Shown: positions 6,477 to 14,065 of the stretch, one piece after another | Layout: each line of letters begins with the position of its first letter | Numbering within the stretch: position 1 is the stretch's first letter | Source: BP-133 sp040756995 | GTDB taxonomy: Bacteria > Actinomycetota > Acidimicrobiia > IMCC26256 > BP-133 | Assembly (NCBI GenBank): GCA_040756995.1 | Contig: JBFLYK010000088.1 | Span: 1 to 15,727 of the forward strand | Direction of reading: 5' to 3' | Length of the DNA stretch: 15,727 nucleotides | The notes under the pieces: model-generated | Told to the model about the DNA's origin: nothing | Databases searched by the model: none | The model's input: the letters and a program-made list of their open reading frames with translations, nothing else | Translations under genes and position numbers: made by a program

Positions 6477-7663
6477 GCGTGGCCGTGCCCCTCGTCGAAC
6501 ACTTCGCGCTGGGCCTCGACGCCCCCATCTGCCTCACGTGGGAGCTCACGTACGCCTGCAACCTCGCCTGCCGGCACTGCCTGTCGAGCTCGGGGCGTCG
6601 TGACCCGGCCGAGCTCAGCACTACCGAGGCGTGCGCGGTGATCGACGAGCTGGAACGCATGCAGGTGTTCTACGTGAACATCGGTGGCGGCGAGCCCACG
6701 ATTCGGCCTGACTTCTGGGAGTTGGTCAACTACGCCGCCGCCCATCACGTCGGGGTCAAGTTCTCGACCAACGGCGTGCGCATCACGCCCGAGGTGGCGG
6801 CCTGGCTGGCGGCTAGCGACTATGTCGACGTCCAGATCTCCCTCGACGGCGCCACTGCCGACGTGAACGACGCCGTCCGGGGCGAGGGGTCCTTCGCTAT
6901 GGCGGTCCGAGCGATGGAGAACATGGCATCCGCCGGCTTCCAGGGATTCAAGGTGTCGGTCGTATGCACCCGCCACAACATCCCCCAGCTCGACGCCTTC
7001 CAGACCCTCGCCGACCGGTACGGCGCCCAGTTGCGGCTGACGCGGCTGCGTCCGTCGGGCCGGGGCGCCGACGTGTGGGACGAGCTGCACCCGACAGCGG
7101 CGCAGCAGCGGAAGCTCTACGACTGGCTGCTGGCCCACGGCGAGGGGGTGCTCACCGGCGACTCCTTCTTCCACCTGGCCGGCTACGGCGAATCGCTGCC
7201 GGGCTTGAACCTCTGCGGCGCCGGACGCGTCGTCTGCCTCATCGACCCCGTCGGCGACGTCTACGCCTGCCCGTTCGCCATCCACGACACCTTCCGGGCC
7301 GGCAACGTCCGCGACGCCGGCGGCTTCGCCCGGGTGTGGCGGGAGTCGGAGCTGTTCCGGTCGCTGCGGGGGCCACAGTCGGGAGGGGCCTGCGCGGCGT
7401 GTTCGGCCTATCACTCCTGCCGGGGTGGATGCATGGCGGCCAAGTTCTTCACCGGCCTGCCGCTCGACGGGCCGGATCCCGAGTGCGTGAAGGGCTATGG
7501 CGAGCGCGGGCTGGCCAAGGTGGAGCCCGGATCGGCGCCGCGGCCGTCGCTCGATCACTCCCGGCCGTCGTCGGTCGTGGGCGGTGCCGTGCCGGTCACG
7601 CTGCACCGGCGCCGGCCCGACCGGGCTTGCGACGAGAACCCGATGACACTGGTGAGGCGCTGA
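6473..7663 (+). CDS. mftC: Mycofactocin radical SAM maturase MftC
   Basis: 396 residues. MftC is a radical SAM/SPASM enzyme that oxidatively decarboxylates the C-terminal Tyr of MftA and then forms a Val-Tyr carbon-carbon bond. Seen here: CNLACRHC, the CxxxCxxC cluster-binding loop at C29/C33/C36; the GGGEP SAM motif at 71-75; and the SPASM cysteines C248, C255, C266, C307, C310, C316, C320 and C338 that hold the auxiliary Fe-S clusters. All expected ligands appear present, so the enzyme should be active. The tail after about residue 350 is Arg/Pro-rich with no recognisable motif. It starts within mftB (ATGA) and its stop TGA shares one base with the mftD ATG at 7663. Confidence 0.97.
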   Translation: MSVAVPLVEHFALGLDAPICLTWELTYACNLACRHCLSSSGRRDPAELSTTEACAVIDELERMQVFYVNIGGGEPTIRPDFWELVNYAAAHHVGVKFSTNGVRITPEVAAWLAASDYVDVQISLDGATADVNDAVRGEGSFAMAVRAMENMASAGFQGFKVSVVCTRHNIPQLDAFQTLADRYGAQLRLTRLRPSGRGADVWDELHPTAAQQRKLYDWLLAHGEGVLTGDSFFHLAGYGESLPGLNLCGAGRVVCLIDPVGDVYACPFAIHDTFRAGNVRDAGGFARVWRESELFRSLRGPQSGGACAACSAYHSCRGGCMAAKFFTGLPLDGPDPECVKGYGERGLAKVEPGSAPRPSLDHSRPSSVVGGAVPVTLHRRRPDRACDENPMTLVRR

Positions 7664-8844
7664 TGGGCGAGGACTGGTTCGAGACCGTTGCTGAAGCGGA
7701 GCGCCGGGCGGCCAAGCTCCTGCCCCGGTCCGTGCATCTCGCCATCAAGGCCGGGTCGGAGCGGGGTCTGACCCTGGCCGACAACGTCGCCGCCTTCGGG
7801 GAGCTCGGCTTCGCTCCTCACATGGCCGGCTTGTCGGCCAAGCGGGAGCAGGCGACGGTGGTGATGGGCCAGCAGATCTCCATGCCCGTCCTCATCTCGC
7901 CGACGGGTGTGCAGGCCGTGCACCCCGATGGTGAGCTGGCTGTGGCCCGGGCCGCTGCCGGCCGGGGGGTGGCCATAGGGCTCAGCTCCTTTGCCAGCAA
8001 GCCCATGGAGGAGGTCGTCGCCGCCAACCCGCAGACCTTCCTGCAGGTGTACTGGAGTGGGTCGCGGGAGAAGATGGAGCAGCGCCTCGATCGGGCCCGG
8101 GCGGCCGGGATCGTGGGGCTCATCGTCACGCTGGACTGGTCGTTCGTCCACGCCCGCGACTGGGGCAGCCCGTTCATCCCGGAACGGATCGACGCCAAGG
8201 CGGCGCTGCGCTACGCCCCGGAGGTGCTGCGGCGGCCGCGGTGGTTGGCGCAGTGGGCGAAGACGAAGGCCCTACCCGATCTCAGCGTCCCCAACTGGGG
8301 CGCCGCCGGCGAGCCGCCGCCGACGTTCTTCGGTGCCTACGGCGAATGGATGATGACGCCGCCGCCGTCGTGGGACGACCTGCGGTGGCTGCAGGAGCAG
8401 TGGGGCGGGCCATTCATGCTCAAGGGCGTCATGCGGGCCGACGACGCCCGGCGGGCGGTGGACGTTGGCGCCACTGCCATCTCGGTGTCGAACCACGGCG
8501 GCAACAACCTCGACGGGACGCCAGCCACGATCCGGGCCCTGCCGGCCATCGTCGAGGCCGTGGGTAGTGAGGTCGAGGTGGTGATGGACGGCGGCATCCG
8601 CCGGGGCACCGACGTCGTCAAGGCGGTGGCCCTCGGCGCTCGAGCGGTGATGATCGGCCGCGCCTACCTGTGGGGGCTGGCGGCCAACGGCCAAGCGGGT
8701 GTCGAGAACGTCCTCGACGTCCTCCGCAGCGGGGTCGACTCAGCGCTTCTCGCCCTCGGCCTTGGCTCGGTCAGCGAACTGACCCCGACCGACATCCTCG
8801 TCCCGCCCGGCTTCACCCGCTGCCTGGGTGCACGGCCCGAATAG
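7663..8844 (+). CDS. mftD: Mycofactocin biosynthesis FMN-dependent deaminase MftD
   Basis: 393 residues, an FMN-dependent enzyme of the L-lactate dehydrogenase/glycolate oxidase family. MftD oxidatively deaminates AHDP, the Val-Tyr-derived ring product, to give the redox-active pre-mycofactocin. Motifs: LISPTGVQ near 78-85 (FMN contact), SNHGGNNLDG at 276-285 with the catalytic His278, DGGIRRGTDVVKA (309-321) and GRAYLWGL (332-339), which bind the FMN phosphate. ATG 7663 overlaps the mftC stop as TGATG and fits the family N-terminus (MGEDWFETVAEAERRAAK). The same frame is open back to 6964 inside mftC, but that stretch has no homology. Intact. Confidence 0.96.
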   Translation: MGEDWFETVAEAERRAAKLLPRSVHLAIKAGSERGLTLADNVAAFGELGFAPHMAGLSAKREQATVVMGQQISMPVLISPTGVQAVHPDGELAVARAAAGRGVAIGLSSFASKPMEEVVAANPQTFLQVYWSGSREKMEQRLDRARAAGIVGLIVTLDWSFVHARDWGSPFIPERIDAKAALRYAPEVLRRPRWLAQWAKTKALPDLSVPNWGAAGEPPPTFFGAYGEWMMTPPPSWDDLRWLQEQWGGPFMLKGVMRADDARRAVDVGATAISVSNHGGNNLDGTPATIRALPAIVEAVGSEVEVVMDGGIRRGTDVVKAVALGARAVMIGRAYLWGLAANGQAGVENVLDVLRSGVDSALLALGLGSVSELTPTDILVPPGFTRCLGARPE

Positions 8845-8849
8845 GCGCG

Positions 8850-9549
8850 ATGGTGGGTCGCCCAGTGAAGAGCGGCCAGCTCGCTGCCCTTCCGTGGCCT
8901 GAGGTGGCCGCCGTGGCGGCCGGGTCGATCCTCGTTGTGCCCCTTGGCTCCGCCGAGCAGCACGGGCCGCACCTCCCGCTCGGCACGGACTCCGACGTCG
9001 CTGTCGCCCTCGCATCACAACTCGCCGCCGCCCGCCCCGATGTACTCCTGGGTCCCCGCACTCCGCTACGGCTCCGCTGGCGAGCACGCCGCCTTCCCGG
9101 GCACGTTGTCGATCGGCGCTGCCGCGCTCGAACTCGTGATCGTCGAACTGGTCCGCTCCGCCGATGCCTTCGCGGCCGTCGTCCTCGTCTCGGGGCACGG
9201 CGGCAACGCCGCGCCGCTGGCAGCGGCGGTGGCGACGCTGCGAGCGGAAGGGCGACAGGTATTGGGCTGGACGCTCCGAGTCCCCGGCGGTAACGGCCAC
9301 GCCGGCCGCACCGAGACGTCGTTGCTCCTGGCGCTCTCCCCGGAGATTGTGCGGCTCGACGCCGCCGAGCCCGGCGACGTCCGGCCCCTGGCCGCGGTGA
9401 TGGGCGACCTCCGCCGCGGCGGCGTCGCCGCCGTCTCACCCAACGGGGTCCTCGGCGATCCGACCGGCGCCAGCGCCGAAGAGGGCCGACGGATTCTCGA
9501 CACCCTCGCCGCTGATCTCATCGACAGCGTCCGGGCCTGGCGGCCTTGA
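8850..9549 (+). pseudogene. mftE: Mycofactocin peptidase MftE, one frameshift
   Basis: MftE is a creatininase-family metallopeptidase that releases the Val-Tyr dipeptide (AHDP) from modified MftA. The N-terminal part, from ATG 8850, carries LVVPLGSAEQHGPHLPLGTDSD (metal ligands), then at the CCCC run 9054-9057 the frame is lost. The rest (PALRYGSAGEHAAFPGT, VSGHGGNAAPL) continues in the next frame to TGA 9549. Removing one C from the run restores a single protein of about 232 residues, close to the family length, with no other defect. Such a one-base change in a homopolymer fits sequencing error or a very recent mutation. GTG 8865 is an alternative start. It follows mftD by 5 bases. Confidence 0.88.
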
Positions 9550-9725
9550 CCGAGACCACCCCGCCAGCGGGCGCCGCCGAGCCTGTGTCGGGCGGGGCGC
9601 CGACCGAGGGGCAGGTCGCCCTCGTCACCGGGTCCGCCCGGGGGATCCGCGCCGCTGCCACTCGCCGCCTGGCTGGCCCTGGTGGCGGCTGGTGCTGTTC
9701 GAACGCGGGAATGACCCTCACCTGA
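9546..9725 (+). pseudogene. Remnant of a mycofactocin-coupled short-chain dehydrogenase
   Basis: A TTG start (9546) overlaps the mftE stop and gives 59 residues. The segment GQVALVTGSARGIRAAATRRLA matches the first beta-alpha unit of the Rossmann fold of short-chain dehydrogenases; the third glycine of the usual TGxxxGIG has become Arg. The next strand is recognisable only in another frame (GWRLVLFERGNDP, about 9680-9716), and then mftF begins. About 200 residues of a normal enzyme, including the Tyr-xxx-Lys catalytic pair, are absent. Mycofactocin clusters commonly carry a dedicated SDR with bound NAD(P), so this looks like such a gene reduced by a frameshift and an internal deletion or misassembly. 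Confidence 0.6.
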
Positions 9726-9730
9726 CGGTG

Positions 9731-11171
9731 ATGCCATCCCCCAAGGCCCCGCCGCTTCCCGACAGGTTCCGGGTCGCTCTCGATGCCGGTGTCCGTTGGG
9801 TAGGGGACGGCACTGTGCTCGTCGGGGGCTCCCCGATCCGGATCCTCCGGCTCACGCCGTCGGGGCGGGGGTTGGTCGCCGGCTGACGGCCGGCCAGCCC
9901 GCCCCCCGTTCGCCGGCGGGCCAGAGCCTGACGAGGCGCCTCCTCAACGCTGGTGTCGTCCATCCCAAGCTCCCGGCACCGGTGGCGCCGCCCGATGTGG
10001 CCGTCGTCATTTCAGTCCGCAACGACGCTGGCGGCCTGGCCGCGAGCCTGGTATCCCTGGCTGCGGCTCGCGCGGGGGATGGGCGCGCCAAGCTGGTCGC
10101 AACCGTCGTCGACGACGCCTCCTCCGACCCGGTCTTCCATGAGGCCAGTTGCTCCCTGCCGGGAACGACATTCCTGCACCGAACCGTTCGCGGTGGGCCG
10201 GTAGTTGCCCGCAACGACGGATGGCGGGCAACGGGCGAGCCGCTCGGGTCTTCGTCGATGCCAACTGCGAACCGGAGCCAGGTGGCTCGACGTCCTCCTC
10301 CCCCACTTCGCCGATCCGCAGGTCGCTGCTGTGGCGCCGAGGATCTCCCGCCGGCTGACGGCACTGGCGCGCTGGCGGCCTACGAAGCCGTCGCGTCACC
10401 GCTTGATGATCTCGGGGACCGGGAGGCCACCGTCCGTCCCCGGAGCCCGGTGCCGTACGTGCCCGCAGCTGCGCTGCTCGTCAGGTGCAGCGCGCTCGAG
10501 GAACTCGGCGGGTTCGACGAGGCGCTGAGCGTCGGCGAGGACGTCGACTTCATGGCGGCTGGTGGCCGCCGGGTGGACCGTCCGCTACGAACCCCGGGCC
10601 ACCGTTTGCCACCCGACCCGGCCCGGCTGGTCGGCCTGGCTGAACCAGCGCGACCGCTACGGCACGTCCGCCGCCTCGCTCGCCCGCGGGCACGGATGGG
10701 CAGTCGCACCCGCCGTCGTGTCTCCCTGGACCGCCGTCGCCTGGACCCTGTGAGTGCCGGTCGGCCCCTCCTTGGGGCCGCCGCGGCGGGGTACTCGGCG
10801 GCAGCGATGGCGGGCCGCATCGCACAGCGGGAGCCCGACCGCCTTCCCCCGGTGGGGGCCGTCCACCTGCCGGTGCGGTTGGCGGGACTCGGGCACCTCC
10901 GGGGTGGGCTTGCTCTGGCCGGGGCGCTGCGGCGGGCGTGGCCGCCGGCCACCGCCATCCTGGCTGTGGTGAGTCGGCGGAGCCGACCGGCCTGGCCGCC
11001 GCCGTCGTCCTGCCCGGTCTGCTCGACTGGCTCCAGCGGCGGCCCCGCCTCGACCCCGCCCGATTCCTGACCCTTCGTCTAACCGACGACCTCGCCTACG
11101 CCGCCGGGGTCTGGGCCGGCTGCGTCAAAGAGCGGTCGGCCCCGGCACTTTTTCCCGACCTCCGCAGCGGA
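9731..11171 (+). pseudogene. mftF: Mycofactocin glycosyltransferase MftF, broken by about seven frameshifts
   Basis: MftF is a family-2-like glycosyltransferase that adds the oligo-glucose chain to pre-mycofactocin. The whole protein can be followed through frame changes: LPDRFRV ... VLVGGSPIRILRLTPSG (9731 to about 9880); DVAVVISVRND ... VVDDAS ... ARNDGWRATGEP (to about 10246); VFVDANCEPEPG (the DxD-like site, to 10281); WLDVLLPHFADPQVAAVAPRI (to about 10368); PVPYVPAAALLVR ... GGFDEALSVGEDVDF (to 10551); WRLVAAGWTVRYEPRATVCHPT (to 10749); a hydrophobic stretch (to 10988); then DDLAYAAGVWAGCVKERS near the C-terminus. Six breaks fit one missing base each; the one at 10552 fits two missing or one extra. 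No nonsense substitutions occur inside the segments. The original stop is lost and the end is approximate. Confidence 0.82.
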
Positions 11172-11204
11172 CGAGGCCGCCTGCGCACCAGACGACAAGC
11201 CTTC

Positions 11205-11232
11205 CATGGTCGATCGGAGACGGACGACCATG
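11205..11232 (+). promoter_or_regulatory. Inverted repeat covering a mini-ORF start codon
   Basis: CATGGTCG (11205-11212) and CGACCATG (11225-11232) are exact reverse complements separated by 12 bases. The loop contains GGAGA, a possible Shine-Dalgarno, and the right arm ends in the ATG of a 12-codon frame, MKTNAFGILTRQ (11230-11268). It could act as a translational hairpin or a protein-binding dyad. Confidence 0.4.
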
Positions 11233-11298
11233 AAGACCAACGCGTTCGGAATCCTCACCCGCCAGTAGTAGGACGTGGCGACCATCAGGGGGTTGCCG

Positions 11299-11308
11299 AA
11301 GGGAGGGC
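11299..11308 (+). promoter_or_regulatory. Ribosome binding site of the 284-aa gene
   Basis: The purine-rich AAGGGAGGG lies just before GTG 11311 and selects this start over the upstream in-frame GTG at 11275. Confidence 0.55.
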
Positions 11309-11310
11309 CG

Positions 11311-12165
11311 GTGCGCTCGGTTCAACACCTTCATCTGGAAGGACATCTGGTTGCCACCGCCGACGTGGGCGACACCTACCGGCACGACGGTGACCAGTGG
11401 AGCAGCCTCTTCGTGTTTCGAACGGACGACGGCTTCACGTTGGTGACACTGGGCCGCAGCGAGACGTACGGCGTCAGCGGGGAGGTAGAGCGAGGAATCG
11501 CCGACATCACCGTGGACTACCCCGCAGATGTCCGACAGCTCGAGGAACTGGTGTCCGAACGGTTTAGCGTCGGCTCCGACGCGTGGTGGCAGATCCTCGA
11601 TGCCGGCCGCCACCATGACGATGAGCTTTGCGCCGCCTGGGTCCCGGAGCGGATGCGCCACGACCTCTACCGGGCCAGTCTCTACGACCGCGACCTCGCA
11701 CTGACCACCGGGTTCTTCAACGGCAAGGCATTGCCCGCCCACGGGCGGGCCGTCGACGGCTGGCAGCGCGCCGCCCTCGAGGCGATGGCCGACCACCTGG
11801 AGGAGCTCGGGTGGCGAGTACAGCCGGAGCGCCCCTGGGTGGCCGAGACGGCCGACGTGGGCGGCATCCTTTCGGAGAAGACGCAGATCCTCGGCGCGCT
11901 GCGCGCCCGCCGCTACGGGTGCGAGGCCCCGATCCTTGTCAGGGTTGACGACTGCGGCGAGATCTATGCCCGCCTTGCTGAACCGGGAGACGTCCCCAAC
12001 GCCAAGCTCCGCATGATCGAAGGCCCTGACGTCGCCGAGCTCCACGAACTCGACATCGACGACCGATGGACACCTCCAGAACGTGACGTCTCCTCCGTCA
12101 TCGCCGCCCTGGCCGTCGAGCAGACGAACCAGATCGGGATGAGTGACGGACTGGGGATCGGGTGA
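11311..12165 (+). CDS. Hypothetical protein, 284 aa, family not recognised
   Basis: The start GTG 11311 is chosen for the AAGGGAGGG just upstream; the frame is open back to GTG 11275, giving 296 residues. The soluble acidic protein has no signal peptide and no membrane segment. The N-terminal third looks beta-rich (HLVATADVGDTYRH, SSLFVFRTDDGFTLVTLGRS). The middle has HHDDELCAAWVPERMRHDLYRASLYDRD. The region around 175-195 looks helical (AALEAMADHLEELGW), followed by a compact strand-rich end. I see no known catalytic motif. It stands after the decayed mftF on the same strand, separated by about 140 bases with a dyad, so operon membership is doubtful. Codon usage resembles its neighbours, supporting a real gene. 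Confidence 0.75.
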   Translation: MRSVQHLHLEGHLVATADVGDTYRHDGDQWSSLFVFRTDDGFTLVTLGRSETYGVSGEVERGIADITVDYPADVRQLEELVSERFSVGSDAWWQILDAGRHHDDELCAAWVPERMRHDLYRASLYDRDLALTTGFFNGKALPAHGRAVDGWQRAALEAMADHLEELGWRVQPERPWVAETADVGGILSEKTQILGALRARRYGCEAPILVRVDDCGEIYARLAEPGDVPNAKLRMIEGPDVAELHELDIDDRWTPPERDVSSVIAALAVEQTNQIGMSDGLGIG

Positions 12166-12270
12166 TGACCACCGTCGACGCGTCCCAGGCGTTCGCCTCC
12201 AGGAGACCCGCCTTACGAGCACGGGAGCCGACCATGGCACCCGTCAACGGTGTGGACCCCGCCTGCCATC

Positions 12271-12471
12271 ATGAGATCTGCCGCCCAGAGCCGGAAACAG
12301 CCGTGCAGGGCGGCCGACGAGAAGCTGTCGTTCATCAAGGATGTGCTGGCCGGGCTGGCCGAGCTGGCCGCTTGGTGGACGGGGTTCGCCGAGCTGGAGG
12401 TCATCGAGACGCCCGGGATCTGGTTGAGCCCCCGGTCGGTCCCCCGTCGAGCAGATCGAAGCCTCCCATGA
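12271..12471 (+). CDS. Small hypothetical protein (66 aa) overlapping the next gene
   Basis: ATG 12271 (upstream in-frame GTG at 12250) to TGA 12471, which overlaps the next ATG (12468) in an ATGA junction typical of coupled genes. The segment KLSFIKDVLAGLAELAAWWTG could be an amphipathic or membrane-associated helix, followed by FAELEVIETPGIWLSPRSV. I do not recognise the family. The ATGA junction and strong G/C third positions support it; it could still be the end of a decayed longer gene. Confidence 0.42.
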   Translation: MRSAAQSRKQPCRAADEKLSFIKDVLAGLAELAAWWTGFAELEVIETPGIWLSPRSVPRRADRSLP

Positions 12472-12713
12472 CGCCGGAGCAGCGGGTGATGCGGGCCCGC
12501 CTCGGCGCCTTTGCCCAGCATGCCAAGTACGATCCTAGGCAGACGACGGCCAAGGCCCGCCAGACCTTCGCCGAGCGGTTCGAGCGGGAGGTCGACCCCG
12601 ACGGCGCCTTGGAGCCGGCCGAGCGGGCCCGGCGGGCCGAGGCGGCCAAGAGGGCCTACTACACCAGGCTGGCCCTCCTGTCGTCCCAGGCCCGCCGCAA
12701 GCACGCGAGCTAA
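12468..12713 (+). CDS. Small charged protein of an actinobacterial type (81 aa)
   Basis: 81 residues, very rich in Arg, Ala and Glu, with RFEREVDPDGAL and ERARRAEAAKRAYYTRLAL. Short proteins of this pattern recur in actinobacterial genomes, from memory, and lack a known role. It should be helical and probably nucleic-acid or membrane-surface binding by charge, which is inference. The frame is open upstream to 12162, but ATG 12468 gives the familiar N-terminus MTPEQRVMRARL and overlaps the preceding gene's stop. It ends 19 bases from the convergent minus-strand gene. Confidence 0.72.
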   Translation: MTPEQRVMRARLGAFAQHAKYDPRQTTAKARQTFAERFEREVDPDGALEPAERARRAEAAKRAYYTRLALLSSQARRKHAS

Positions 12714-12732
12714 CAGCGGGCCTGGCGCTGGC

Positions 12733-13062
12733 TCATCGGTGTTGCCGTCGGACCAGCTCCTCAGCGAGCGAGAGTCGGCGGAACTTGAGGTGGACAACGA
12801 GCTGACGGTCCTGACGGGCGGCGGGGTCGTTGCTGAGCTCGAACTCGGTCTTCACCGTGTCGACCAGCGCCCACTCCAGATCGGCGGTGGAGAGCCCCTC
12901 GTAGTCCTCAGCGTCGACCCGCTCGATGATGGCGCAGTGGCGGACGTGGTCCTCCGTCGGCGGGGGGAGCGGTGACCGGTCGGGGTCGGCCATGGTCCAC
13001 TTCGCCCTGGCAGCCTCCAGCCGGGCTCGGGCGGCGCTCAGCTCGGCCTGGGTGAGCGGCAT
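12733..13062 (-). CDS. Hypothetical protein coupled to the integrase (109 aa)
   Basis: ATG 13060-13062 shares one base with the integrase stop (TGATG), so the two are translationally coupled. The 109-residue product has a basic helical N-terminus (AELSAARARLEAARAKW), a Pro-rich linker and a helical acidic-basic C-terminal half ending in LSLAEELVRRQHR. It contains no HTH or zinc motif that I can see. As the second gene of an integrase pair it could be a directionality or accessory factor, but this is only positional inference. Confidence 0.68.
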   Translation of the reverse strand: MPLTQAELSAARARLEAARAKWTMADPDRSPLPPPTEDHVRHCAIIERVDAEDYEGLSTADLEWALVDTVKTEFELSNDPAARQDRQLVVHLKFRRLSLAEELVRRQHR

Positions 13063-14054
13063 CAGAACCGGTCCCCGGGGGAGAAGTTCCGGTGGGCCTT
13101 GCGGGCCCGCTCCTCCCCGGCCGAGGCGGCGTACCGCCCCGGCATCTTGCGGTCCCTCCAGCCGTTGAGGCGCATGAGGTCCTGCTCCTGGCCGCCGTTG
13201 AGCAGGAAGTGGTGGGAGAAGGTGTGGCGGAACTGGTGGGGGTGGACCGGTGCGACCTTGGCATCCCGGCAGCGCCGATCGAACATCTGCTCGATCCCGT
13301 CGGCGCCGAACTTGCCCCGGATCCCCACCCAGAACGGCCCCTCGGTGGCGGTGATCCGGGCCATGGCGCCGTCGGCGGTCTTGAAGTGGAAGGTCTTCTC
13401 CCGGACGTAGGTGGCCCGGGCCTTCAGGTACCGCTCCAGGGCGGCGGCGGTCTTGTCCCCGAAGGGCACGGCCCGGGGCTTGCGCCCCTTGCCCAGCACC
13501 CGGGCCACACAGGCGTCGAGGTCCACGTCGTCCACGTCCATGCCGGCCGCCTCGGCCACCCGCACCCCGGTGTCGAGGAAGAAGCGGATGCAGGCGTGGT
13601 CCCGCCGGTCGAAGAAGCCGGTCCCCACGGTGACTCGCAGCAGCTTGTCCAAGTCGGCGTCGGGGATGACCGGCACCGGCTCCTCGGGGATGATCGGCGG
13701 CGACATCCCCGCCATCGGCGACGACTTGATGTCCCCCTCGGCCACCAGGAACTTGAAGAACTGCTGGAGGGCACGGAACCGCACCGAGGCGGTGGCCGGC
13801 TTGTGACGGGCGACCTGTGCCTCCATGAACTCCAGCATCAGCGCCTTGTCCATCTTGGCCGGGTCCAGCGGCCGGGTCTCGTCCTCGAGCAGCCAGCGGC
13901 CGAAGGCGATGACCGATTCGGTGTACGTCTTGATCGTCCGGTCGGACTTGTTTTCCGACCGCATTGTCCGCTGCCACAGCCGGGCCGCCAGCCCCAACTC
14001 GGCTAGCATCGGCAACGTGACCGCCTCTCGGCCGCCCGCTTCAGTCGCCGCCAT
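13062..14054 (-). CDS. Tyrosine recombinase/integrase (XerC/D-like)
   Basis: 330 residues from ATG 14054, chosen for the GGGGGA Shine-Dalgarno 4 bases upstream; GTG 14072 is an alternative. The N-terminal SAM-like DNA-binding domain (about 25-110; DRTIKTYTESVIAFGRWL) is followed by the catalytic domain with the full set: R165 (DTGVRVAEA), K189 (LGKGRK), H273 and R276 (HPHQFRHTF), W299 in the HxxR-distal position, and nucleophile Y308 (MPGRYAA). It should therefore be active in site-specific strand exchange. It lies next to tRNA-Ser(GCT), a classical integration target. A large interrupted palindrome sits immediately upstream. It forms an operon with the 109-residue gene. Confidence 0.92.
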   Translation of the reverse strand: MAATEAGGREAVTLPMLAELGLAARLWQRTMRSENKSDRTIKTYTESVIAFGRWLLEDETRPLDPAKMDKALMLEFMEAQVARHKPATASVRFRALQQFFKFLVAEGDIKSSPMAGMSPPIIPEEPVPVIPDADLDKLLRVTVGTGFFDRRDHACIRFFLDTGVRVAEAAGMDVDDVDLDACVARVLGKGRKPRAVPFGDKTAAALERYLKARATYVREKTFHFKTADGAMARITATEGPFWVGIRGKFGADGIEQMFDRRCRDAKVAPVHPHQFRHTFSHHFLLNGGQEQDLMRLNGWRDRKMPGRYAASAGEERARKAHRNFSPGDRF

Positions 14055-14065
14055 TCTGTCCCCCA

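Noticed and set aside
6416..7606. 396-codon minus-strand frame antisense to mftC
   Set aside because: Mirror frame of mftC, whose cluster cysteines and SPASM motif prove the plus frame; no homology or start signal.
6964..7662. Long plus-strand frame upstream of mftD, overlapping mftC
   Set aside because: It is the mftD frame left open by high GC inside mftC; its translation is Arg/Pro-rich with no motif, and mftD clearly starts at ATG 7663.
12714..12730. Hairpin CAGCG-N7-CGCTG between convergent genes
   Set aside because: The stem is only 5 bp with no T-run on either strand; too weak to call a bidirectional terminator.
12733..13977. 414-codon minus-strand frame across the integrase
   Set aside because: Only its last 109 codons form a gene; the rest is an Arg/Gly-rich shadow of the integrase, which has all catalytic residues in its own frame.
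13092..14006. 304-codon plus-strand frame antisense to the integrase
   Set aside because: Composition rich in Gly, Val and His with no motif; explained as antisense of a high-GC gene.
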